Part shown: one piece after another, positions 47,921 to 57,200 of the stretch
Layout: each line of letters opens with the position of its first letter
Position numbering within the stretch: position 1 is the first letter of the stretch
Assembly: GCA_013398015.1 (NCBI GenBank)
Contig: VZRR01009807.1
Span: 124,001-188,000 of the forward strand
Source: Oreocharis arfaki
Taxonomy: Eukaryota; Chordata; Aves; Passeriformes; Paramythiidae
Length of the DNA: 64,000 nt
Direction: 5' to 3'
Notes under the pieces: model-generated
The model's database searches: none
What the model was told of the DNA's origin: nothing
Seen by the model: only the letters and a program-made list of their open reading frames with translations
Translations under genes and position numbers: made by a program

Positions 47921-48198
47921 TTAGCGAGTGATCTGGGCCTGAGTGTAAGTTCTGCTGATGAACTGGTCGTCTCTTTTGCCAAAAATTATTCTGCCTCTTA
48001 TTAATTCTTCTTTTAACATTCGGTATATGCAATGTTCAGCAAAACTGTGATCTGCAGTAATAAAAGCTTCATCTGCTTGCCCTTGTTCTTGGCACCTCCT
48101 AGCAAATTTGGCCTTTTCATGTATTATATTTTGCTTGTCTGTGACATCGACTTCAAAAGTCTCTTTTTTGCCTTTTTTTTTAAATCTTTTTTTTCTTT
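47921..48198 (-). CDS. Candidate terminal coding exon, protein unrecognised
   Basis: On the minus strand a frame stays open from about 48198 to a TAA stop at 47921-47923, about 92 codons. It begins with a lysine-rich stretch and then has a varied, protein-like composition, including KETFEVDVTDKQNIIHEKAK and, nearer the end, FAEHCIYRMLKEELIRGRII, finishing TYTQAQITR. I recognise no domain and predict no signal peptide. The boundary at 48198/48199 is a strong acceptor: a pyrimidine-rich tract ending CACTGTAG. To join the upstream block in frame, the A9 run (48173-48181) would need one more A, so this is a pseudogene, a homopolymer error, or a chance frame. No matching plus-strand gene explains it. 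Confidence 0.35.
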
Positions 48199-48279
48199 CT
48201 ACAGTGTGAGGCACAGATAAGCAACAGCAGCAGGAGTAGCCAGGGCAAATACCAAGGAATCTACATGATATTCTTATAC
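48199..48279 (-). other. Candidate 81-bp GT-AG intron
   Basis: Reading the minus strand, the segment starts GTATAAG directly after AGAAAG and ends with a pyrimidine-rich tract and CACTGTAG. It separates two blocks that both look coding. 81 bp is near the lower size limit for vertebrate introns but within it. Confidence 0.3.
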
Positions 48280-48383
48280 CTTTCTGAATGAACTCCTGGA
48301 CTTTTCAGCTTCAGCAGTAGCTAAGTTGCCAAAATCAATATTCTGCTTGTTCCTTTGTCTGCCCAGGTCAGAAGGAAAACCCT
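48280..48383 (-). CDS. Candidate internal coding exon, protein unrecognised
   Basis: This is a 104-bp block on the minus strand. It follows a good acceptor (a long pyrimidine-rich tract ending CTCCTTCAG, just above 48383) and ends at a donor AGAAAG|GTATAAG (48280/48279). With two leading bases and 34 codons it reads GFPSDLGRQRNKQNIDFGNL and then ATAEAEKSRSSFRK, with no stop. Read through the donor, the frame stops at once (GTA TAA), as expected if splicing is needed. A further upstream donor GTGAGT near 48496 (minus strand) might belong to an earlier exon, but I cannot define that exon. The protein is not recognised. Confidence 0.3.
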
Positions 48384-48698
48384 CTGAAGGAGTGGCATTA
48401 CAGCAGAAGGATAAAGCAGTAATGAGATGAGAGGTGATGGCATGGTAATGGGTGGTTACTTGCAATGAACTCTCTGTGTAGCAGAGGTTTAATACTCACC
48501 CACAACAGATGTGGCAGATGACAAAGAGAGCTAGACAGCTCTGTGAAATTAAACCCTGTGTCAGCCCCTGCTGACACATTCCCTTTTCACCAACACCTTT
48601 TGCCTTTTCTCCATCTTCTTCCCTTGCAAGATAACTGTTAATGGCAGCTGCAAAGACAGTCACCTAAATGTGCATGTCATCGTGTAAGTTTTCCACGG
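48384..48698. other. Unique sequence between candidate exon and LTR
   Basis: The minus strand has the pyrimidine-rich acceptor region at about 48384-48435 and a donor-like GTGAGT near 48496. Otherwise I see nothing definite. Confidence 0.4.
48694..48698. repeat. Left target-site duplication of LTR (CACGG)
   Basis: The five bases immediately before TGTCCTGG pair with CATGG at 49351-49355. The single difference is a CG to TG change, the usual decay of methylated CpG. Confidence 0.75.
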
Positions 48699-49350
48699 TG
48701 TCCTGGGGTGACTGTATGATACTGGATTCTCTATCGTCTGCCCTATGCCAGACATGGATCTTGTGCATTCCTGTGTCTTTAAGCTGGGTCGGAGAGAAAG
48801 GGAAAAAAAAAAAGAGCCGAGCTTTTTTGTGTTCGCGGACACACACACCCTCCTGCCTTCCTGCTTTTAGCCAGCGCTCGGCTCTGTTTCTCGGGAGAGA
48901 GACGGAGAGTTAAACTTCTTTGCTTTTTAGCTAGCCTGCTAGCTGAGGCAAGAAGTTTTGGGGGGTTTTTTTTCCCCCTGGGACTTTGGCTTCTTCTTCT
49001 TTTCTTCTGTACTGTTCAGCAACACCAGAACATCACCGGAGGCCCCACACCACGGCCCTGGGGGGGCCACGCCAAACCCCGGCTCCGGAGAGAGCAGAGC
49101 CACACCCACGGAAAGGACTCTGAAATCTACCCAGGTTTCTTCTCCACAGCGAGAGGTTTTATTATTTAACAATATTCTTTTTTTTCTGTGCCTGCGTGCA
49201 CCCTGCTTGTTAAATAAATAGCTTTTTTTTCCACTTTCCTCTAAGGAATTTCTTTCTGAACCTGGTGGGGGAGGGGATCCCTAAACCTGCCTTCTGTCAG
49301 AGAATGTTCATTTCGGACGTTTTCCTCCAAATTTGCTTCAAACCAAGACA
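48699..49350 (+). mobile_element. Solo LTR of a young-looking endogenous retrovirus (652 bp)
   Basis: The element starts TGTCCTGGGGTGAC and ends CAAACCAAGACA, so its ends form the short inverted repeat TGTC/GACA. It is flanked by a 5-bp duplication, CACGG and CATGG. It is far richer in CpG than its surroundings (for example TTCGCGGAC near 48832 and GCCAGCGCTCGG near 48871) and has a poly(A) signal AATAAA at 49213-49218, which puts the sense strand on plus. No retroviral coding sequence lies on either side, so recombination between two LTRs probably removed it. The 5-bp duplication fits an ERVL-type or some class I integrases rather than the 6 bp of class II. I recall similar LTRs from passerine genomes, unverified. 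Confidence 0.88.
49213..49218 (+). promoter_or_regulatory. LTR poly(A) signal AATAAA
   Basis: AATAAA within TTGTTAAATAAATAGC, about 130 bp before the LTR end and followed by a T-rich tract, is the expected position at an R/U5 boundary. Confidence 0.7.
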
Positions 49351-49355
49351 CATGG
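49351..49355. repeat. Right target-site duplication of LTR (CATGG)
   Basis: Immediately after the terminal GACA. It differs from the left copy CACGG by one CpG-decay change. Confidence 0.75.
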
Positions 49356-49414
49356 GTTCAAGCTACAGCAGATTTTTTTACTACTGTAAGCATTGCTATT
49401 TTTAGCTGCATAGT

Positions 49415-49543
49415 AACTACTGAGCAATATTGTTTGGTTTTTTTGGGGTTTTTTTTGTTTTGTTTGTTTTGGGGTTGGTTTTTTTTGGTTTTTTTTNGCA
49501 GAGAAACTACTGAGCAATATTGTTTTGGTTTTTTTTTTGGGTG
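49415..49543. repeat. Local duplication with poly(T)/G tracts around a single N
   Basis: AACTACTGAGCAATATTGTTT occurs identically at 49415-49435 and 49505-49525, each followed by a T/G-rich homopolymer tract. Between them lies a long T/G low-complexity run with one unresolved base at 49497. This is either a real 90-bp tandem duplication or an assembly join in a homopolymer. Confidence 0.9.
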
Positions 49544-49559
49544 GGGGAGAAAATGCATC

Positions 49560-52500
49560 CCATTTCATTAGAACCACAGGAAAAGGAAGCAAATTGCGAC
49601 TGTCAACTGCTCATAGTAATCAGCTGTGTGGCATCTTTCAGTCACATGTCAGAGGCATTAAGAAATTAGGCCTTACGACATAGCTACGAGAAAGGATTTT
49701 TTGGTAAGAGTGGTTGCTACTTGTACTGCCAGTGATAGCATCATGATTTTATGGTAAATAATAATACCAGCAATCATCAATATCAGAAAGACAATAAATC
49801 AAAACTGACTTATCTAAAAATGGGATTTCCCGCAGGATATGTAATTTCAAGATTGCAGCCTTGACTGAAGAGGATTGTTTCGGTTTTTCTGCCAAAATCC
49901 TCCGGTTTACAGTATTTTGCACAACCTTGTGCTTGATAAGAATATGTATAGCCCTCCATCCACAATTCTGTCTTTCCTTTCTACTCATTTTTCATATTTT
50001 CTGTATGAAGTGGATAGCAATTCCTGCATTTCTTGCAGTGATCAGAAGAAACAATCAACAGTCAGACAGAGCATCATATTCTGTGTTTCAGTGTCTGGAG
50101 AAAGGAGACAGCCCAAGCAGCATGAACACATGAAAAAACCCTCCGTGGTGGACTTGTTTCTGTCTTTTCTTCTCTTTTGTGTACAATATAGCACTCGGGG
50201 TGACTTCCATGTGTATTTAGCATAAAAAGTGTGGTAGGCTGTTTCTTCTAATATCATGAAATTCAAAGAGATGAGGCTGGAACACTGCACTTGAGAGCCT
50301 GGCATTAAATAAACATGGCCCCTGGATAAATAGTTAGTACTTCAGAAAATGAGGCCACCTACTTAAGTGCTAAGTGTGGGTTTACGTGTCTTTTTCTATA
50401 AACAGCCAGGCTTGAACATTTTAACCCAGTGCATAAATCCTCAGATAATTAAACTGGACCATGTATCTGTGCTTCACTGTTATGAGAACAAGGGCACTGA
50501 AAACCCTAAGAGCGATTTGCCATGGGGAAAATATGATACATGTCTTCAGACAACCAGTTTGTCTTCAAAAATTCTAGGGGGGAAGTAAAGATTTTCTGAG
50601 ATTTCTGAAGTCCATCTTAGGTTTCAGTTGGAAGGATGTATGAAGATCTAAAATTTCAAGACAGATGTTTTCTAAAAATGTAGCTTTGGATGAAGCAAAG
50701 CTATTTATTTTGATCGAATTAAAAATTAATAATTTCAGTTTTTATCGCAGTGTGTGCATAAAATAGAGTACAACAACAGCATTTTATGCCACTTGGAAGT
50801 CAGGAAATTAATTTGAAAACTACCTGTTTCTGCAGAGAATTTTCACATTATTGAATCAGGACTTTTAACGGATAATGTGCCTCAAAAAACTGACCACGAC
50901 TACATGAGATCCAACACCAAGCAGGGAACTGAAGCCCTCATGTCCAAGATCATGTGAAGATTGTTTTATCTTCCACTGTGCTACTGAGTGGACACACACA
51001 AAACTATAGTGGCGATCCAGCAATGAACTAGCAAGGACTTTAATCCTGCTATTTTGGTTGAAAGCAATATTAGTAACAGCCCAGACGCAGAAAGATGTTC
51101 TTACTTCTGCTACTTAAAACCAAGCACAAAGATAACCTGAAGACTTAAGCTGTAAATTTAAAATGATAGTACTTGTATAGGTCTGAAATTAATTATTGCA
51201 AAACTTTTTCCTGTAACATCATCCAAAATATATTTTAATTGGATTCTAATGTTTTCTTTTTTAAGGAGACAGCTGGAGTTCCATCTGGCCTCATTTCTCA
51301 CAACACAATCTATTTTGTATTATAATACTTCCAGTATGGTAATTACTATTGTTGGTTGTAAAAAACCGTAAAGTTTCAGTCTGGCCAATTTCATCTGGCC
51401 TTGCAATAAAGCTGACTCAACTTTCACTATGCTGTTGCTCAGCATATTAAAAATTATGCGCCACCTAAAACAACAGTAAATAGCCAGAGAAAAATATATA
51501 ATTGCCTGGTATTTGAGCATATCCCTTATAAACAGCCTATTCAGATGCAAAAAGCATTCATTAAACATAGAAAGAGATTGCATTGACATCCACCATTGGC
51601 TTTCTTAGTGGTAGAATCCAAATTCACTGCTTACGATATTTTCCACAAGGAATGACTGCATTTAGATCATTAGAAAGACAAAGTATTGAACAAAAAAATA
51701 CTGAGTATGTTACCTGTTCTGGCAGTTTGCCTCCAGCCTTGCACACCAGCACCAAAGCAATGCCCTCCACCACAGCCAGGCTACTCAAGGTATTCAGGAC
51801 CACTGTTTGTCTGACATGCAGAAGCTGTCCAACCTCAGGAAATCATCAGTCCAAAGGACAGAAGGAAGTTTAATGTCCTGGAAGTTATTTCCTCTCTCTC
51901 TTTCATCTACAAAGACTGCGTGGTTGTTTCTACAGCACACTGAAGTGTTTGAAGACAAAGTCATCTCCATTAGGCCTAGCTGGACAGGCAAATTGGATGT
52001 AAAAGGAGTGTTTGAGACCTTTCGGGCTGAGACTGGCAATGCTGATGACAGACTAAGGGCACAAAGGGGCTGAAGTGATCTGGACCAGCCAGGACATGCA
52101 GGTAGTGACAAAAACAAAACGTATTTTAAGCATCTCTTGCAAGCTGGAGTAGTTTCCAATGTGAAACATACATGTGCCATGTGACTGCAGCGAAACTGGT
52201 CTTTTTGCTGTTTTAATAATCAAACACAGAGAATAACTTTTTCAAAGTGCAGCTGTGCTGTGTATTCATGTTCTGTACTTGAGGATGAAGGCTACAGAAA
52301 ATGCTAGACTGATTTCTCCATGTGCTTCTCAAACCACCTCCAACATCAGGCATATGGGGCAAATCAGAGAGTAAAGCTACAGGGAGCAGAGCTCTCACTG
52401 TCAGACTTCCACTTGTTCTTCACTGGTGCTGCCTCTTTCAAGTGGTACTGCAGCTAGTCTTTAGGAAAGAGAGGGCAGTGTCAACCCCTCTGTGGTGTAA

Positions 52501-52927
52501 CAGAAGGTCAGGATCTGTCCAGCTCCCTGTGATCCAGCTTGGCTAGTTATTTATTGCCCATTCCAGTAGCAAATGGGTCCATAGATAAATGCTCACATAA
52601 CCTTTGTTTCACATAATATTTACAAGGGAATGTCTGGAGAGATGAGCACTGGAGCTTAATGCCCCATTCCTGCTTTAAGAGGCCTGCAGATGCATGAGCA
52701 GTGAAGTGGATTGTTTCCTTCATCCCTTTGGTGGCTTCATTTGTGAGAATAGAAATGGGACTGTCTATATCATACTAATGTCCAAAAAATTATATTCTCA
52801 GATATTACTGTCTCTACAACATCAACAAACCCTTAAAAAAAATTACAGCTTGGTATTTAGATTTATTAATTTTCTTACCGAAGGTGATTCAGTTTGGGGC
52901 TAAGTTTATATATTTTCAGGCTTTATG
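49560..52927. other. Unique AT-rich sequence, one weak exon candidate
   Basis: Mostly AT-rich with short open frames. At 51700-52180 the sequence is GC-richer, with frames open on both strands; the most exon-like part is listed separately at 51714-51833. Nothing else is supported. Confidence 0.45.
51714..51833 (-). CDS. Weak candidate exon, Ig-like strand motif
   Basis: On the minus strand, 120 bp (exactly 40 codons) lie between an acceptor-like TTTCCTGAG|G and a donor CAG|GTAAC. The second half reads LAVVEGIALVLVCKAGGKLP, resembling the B-strand region of an immunoglobulin-like domain (V-x-E-G-x-x-x-x-L-x-C-x-A-x-G). The matching half-domain with the conserved tryptophan and second cysteine is not visible next to it, and a different minus-strand frame is also open across the segment. 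I hold this only as a candidate; a chance frame is quite possible. Confidence 0.15.
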
Positions 52928-53021
52928 NNNNNNNNNNNNNNNNNNNNNNNNNNNNNNNNNNNNNNNNNNNNNNNNNNNNNNNNNNNNNNNNNNNNNNNNN
53001 NNNNNNNNNNNNNNNNNNNNN
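52928..53021. other. Assembly gap (94 N)
   Basis: A run of 94 unresolved bases, flanked by CAGGCTTTATG on the left and TATTATTATTTTTAG on the right. The true gap size is unknown. Confidence 0.99.
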
Positions 53022-53109
53022 TATTATTATTTTTAGAAATAAATCTGTTTCTGCTTAGGAAAAAACCAGGCATTTGGTGAACAGGCCAACCAGTCAAACC
53101 AGGGAGACA

Positions 53110-53202
53110 GAAGGAAGGAAGGAAGGAAGGAAGGAAGGAAGGAAGGAAGGAAGGGAGGAAGGAAGGAAGGGAGGGAGGGAGGGAGGGAAGGAGGGAGGGA
53201 GA
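53110..53202. repeat. (GGAA)n/(GGGA)n microsatellite
   Basis: About ten GGAA units, an interruption, two more, then GGGA units with one GGAA interruption, about 93 bp in all. It sits 88 bp right of the assembly gap, so repeat-driven assembly trouble may have helped cause the gap. GGAA is also the ETS-factor core, but nothing here shows use as a binding array. Confidence 0.97.
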
Positions 53203-53998
53203 CTTTGTGACTCATGGGATTCTCCTCACATTTTTAGGAGTTTCACGTTCCTGTTAATGTTTTGATTTCAGTGATTGAACACTGCTATGAAAGGGGAAGT
53301 GTTCAAAACCCAAGAGACAGGTGTTTCCAATCAGAGCAACTGGAACAGGTGCCCAGAGTGCAAACATTCATCATGATGTGTTTGCAGAGCAGCTACAGAC
53401 CCAGATAGATTCTCAATGAAAAATATATCAGAATCAGCGTATTTGACAAATTTATGCTCTTCACTAATGCCCTTTGGACTAAGTTCTTGTACTGAGTTAA
53501 GAGATTAAGGGACAGATTCAGGCTGGTGCGAAGTGCTGTAGCAGAGTGCTTTCAGCAAATAGTTGAGTTTCTGAGCAAATAATCCACTGTGAAGCACTGC
53601 CTTACTGCAGTCCTCACCTTGGGGGCTAATACACTCTAGCCTGTAATTACTGGGTGCTGTCTATCCAGTTTGGAAGTATTCTGCTGGAGAGGAAAGCTTT
53701 TAATCTTGCTTAGTATCCTGTTGGTCAGGTCATCATGAGTGGGCACATGGAGCAATCTGGCAGGCAGCATTTTGCCTTTCTGGGAAACTGTTTGTGCATC
53801 GTATGGAAGCTCCAGTAATGGAATACATGTGGGTTTAGCTTCAGCAGGGACTGTTTTCCTATGCAAAGGGTGTTGGTGTTTCCAGAATCCAGAACATAAT
53901 GTCTCTTTCTTCCCTGGGATTAATAACTAGGTCACTGGAAGCAAACAGGGTTATTTTCCATTGTGCCAGATGAAGAGGAAATTGATTTCAAGAACAGA
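53203..53998. other. Unique sequence, no gene recognised
   Basis: Short stretch between microsatellite and CR1. I see nothing coding or repeated. Confidence 0.5.
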
Positions 53999-54250
53999 AT
54001 GGTTTTAAATTGACAGTAGGCTTAGACAGTTATTAGGAAGAAATTCTTCGTTGTCAGGGAGGTGAAATACTGGAAAAGATTGCCCAGGGAAGCTGTGGAT
54101 GCCCCATTCCTGGAAGTGTCCAAGGCCAGGTTGGATGGAGCTCTGAGCAACCTGGTCTACTGGAAGGTGTCCCTGTCTATGGCAGGGGAGTTGGAACTGG
54201 ATGATCTTTGAGGTGCCTTCCAACCCAAACCATTCTATGATTCTTTGATG
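53999..54250 (+). mobile_element. CR1 LINE 3'-end fragment
   Basis: Plus-strand order is TGGTTTTAAATTGACAGTAG, TATTAGGAAGAAATTCTTCG, GAAGCTGTGGATGCCCCATT, TGGTCTACTGGAAGGTGTCC, GGAACTGGATGATCTTTGAG, and the tail CCATTCTATGATTCTTTGATG. It is a clean, relatively well preserved CR1 3' UTR of about 250 bp with a natural 3' end and 5' truncation. Confidence 0.96.
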
Positions 54251-57200
54251 ACACAGGAGCCCTTCTGTGTTAGACTCAAAGGTTCACACAGCCCACTATC
54301 CTGTCCTCTACAGTGACCAGCGGCAAAGAAAGGATGTAAGAAACAAGGCTGGTACAGAGTGACATGACTTTGGTCTGACCCTCCTGAGCCAGGACTTCCT
54401 GAGCGCACAGAATGGAATTTCAGTTATTTCAAATGAAGTTTTTATTTTTAAACTATTTTTATTTTAAAAGTATTTTTATTATTCAGAATAAAAATTGAAT
54501 CCAGACCTTAAACCTGTACATTTGTAGATGACTGATTTCTTTCCACTTGGTAAAACACCTGAGGGGGAAAGGGAAAACAGGCTAGCTATACTTTTTGTTA
54601 TCATCCAATTAGGCTCTGAAAAAAATTTTCCCCCCCGTTTAGTTATTGCTCTGTGTCATTATTAACAACCAGCTTTGGACAGGGGCTTCTAAACTGCAGA
54701 TTCCTTGCAGCACTCAGAGATTTAGCTGCTCACACAGCTTGAATTCAAATTAAGGATACATATTTCTTCTGGTTTTGGGATCTGATCAGAATTGCAAAAA
54801 GCACCAGAAAATAATCAGGCCCCTGGATACCTCCCCAGGGAGCATACAACCCATGGATGTCCCAAGGGAGCGTACTACCTGGGTGAGTATCCAGACAGCC
54901 CCCTGGAAATCTCTGTGGGTGAACCTTAGGGTCAAATGGCAGAAGATCAGCCTGCTAGCAAACCTGGGAAGAGCACTGGGAGCAGCAGCAGCTTCCTGAG
55001 AGAAGCTCCTGTAATCTAACCCAGTGAATCTTCTCCCACGGCAATCGAAACCCCAGGAAGAGGCAGGAGGGATTGTTCCTTTAACATGTTACTCATCAGA
55101 GTTTATTTCTTTTGTTGCCAACTGAGCTGGCAGCTCTCTCTCTTTATAGACCTGGGAGCATAACAAACTCAGAGACTCCCCATGAAAAAAAGCAGCGTTT
55201 TGCCTTTTGCTTTTTGTTAGAATGGTTTGCACCTCTCTGCTTGTACCCTCTTTTTGGTGCCTTCCTCCTACTTGCTTTAGCAGTGTTTATTTACAGACTG
55301 CCCAACAATGACCACTCACCTGCAACCAGATATTGGGCTCCTTTTTACCAAGCTTTTTGTTATAACCCCCCAAAAATCTTCACCTCAAAACCTACATGTT
55401 GGCTTTACAGTCTTTGTTCTACAGCTCCTTTGGAGGTCCAGGGACTATTTCTATGGGGTCTAGGAAAAGAGCTAAGAAAAGGCAGCCTGTCACCCACTCA
55501 CTCAGTGTCCTTGAACAGGGTCCTCATGTTTCCCAGGAAATTGTTCATTTATCCACCACTCAAAAAGGTTGAAATTACTGGTTTACTCTACAGCCATGAG
55601 ATATGGAATGTTAAGAAGAAATAAAAATTATATAATCACTCCTTGATGACAGAGAAACAGTAACAGATACGGCAGTACAAAGGAATAACCACTGTCACAG
55701 GGGTGAGATCAACACCCAGGCTCACAGAAGAGGAGATTCCTCCCACCAGTCATCCAGGACTCTGAGGAAGGCAGGGTTTTCTTCAGACTTGTACCCCTGG
55801 GAGAAGATAACCACACCATGAGGTCCTGCCAGCAGAGTTTTCACCCAGCCTCTGCCATGCCAGAGAGCAGAAGTCTGTTCTCAGCCCTGACATATCATGG
55901 AGCTTAACAACTCCTAGTGCACTAAGCTGTTCTCCAGCCCCTTCTCCCTTCCGCAGTTCTTCATCCCTTGCTTCCTCTGTTTCTTTGTTCCTGCTAGTTC
56001 CTTTTATTCCCCCTCACTCTTGTTGGCAGATAATTTATCTCCTGCACTTTCCTCGACATTTCAAATATGCTTTAGTATTAAAGGCGTGATTTTTAAGAGC
56101 AAACTGTCAATTCTTTATCAAAAAAGCAAATTAGTCAGGATTTTAAAGCTGCTCAATAAACTAACAGCTCAACACAATTTGGCAGGTTTCAGGGGAAACT
56201 TGATCTTGCTGAGCTGAGTTATTGCATTCACATTCAGGGTATATTTCTAAGGTATGAAGAGTGTGCAGACCTTCAGAAAAAAGAGAAGATACAGTAATGG
56301 GGTAAATGAAAGGGAAGTTATTTTCTCTTTTTTCATATAGCATGCTATAGCCCAGCTTTAACTAACTTGCCACCATATCTTTAACTGAATACTGTGGAGC
56401 TCTTGATCATTTCACTAAGGTGTAATGGTTTTCCTGGCCATCACAGCTGTATATAGCATGCAAAATTCACAATGTACTGAGATTTTAAATCAAAGATAGA
56501 TCTCAGATATCAGTCCATGAGCTATAAAAAACTATGGCAATTTGTTGTTGCTTCATGTTTACTTGGTGTGTTGTTTTTTCCTTAAACTCTTTGTCATCTT
56601 CTCCTTCAAAAGTCAAAGAAACAAGGATTAGACAGGATTAAAACTTGGAGGCAAATAGGATTCCACTTTATTACAATGCCCAGGCTATACTATTCAAGAA
56701 TAATTTAAAGACCCCAGTCAACATTTACTAAAACTGTGGAAAGCTTTTAAGCAAAATATTTGCAAGCTTGTTGTTGACTGATTCCTCTTTCCAAATGCGG
56801 AGCAGAAAATTCACATACAATTGTTGCTATCAGTTTCCTTGCACTTTTAGAAAAAATAAATACCAGGCTGTTTCTAATTGCCAGAGGGATGAATTAGTCA
56901 TTTGCAGTAGAAAAAGGAATAAAGAACTCTTTAAATTATTAAATAAATGAATGTAATTCTGTATTTTGCTGGGTAGAATGAGAGAATTTAACAATATCCA
57001 ATAGCTCAGAGATTTGTATTTCACATTTACTATGGAGAAATAATAACACCTCTATGTTTAAGTTTGCAGCTGTAATACCCATGGTAAATCTGATTTTGAT
57101 TTTCTTTGCAATACAAAGAACTAGGAAGGAATGCTCTTGTGACTTGACATTTCTGGAGTCGTAGACATGCTGTGTGACTGTAGGAGTCTAATGGCACTTG

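Noticed and set aside
53033..53265. Proline/serine/leucine-rich and glycine/lysine/arginine-rich frames
   Set aside because: They are translations of the GGAA/GGGA microsatellite on either strand.
55112..55624. Plus-strand open frame of 170 codons with hydrophobic stretches
   Set aside because: No domain, no homology I recognise, no flanking splice signals or promoter, and erratic composition. Hydrophobic stretches arise easily from T-rich DNA.
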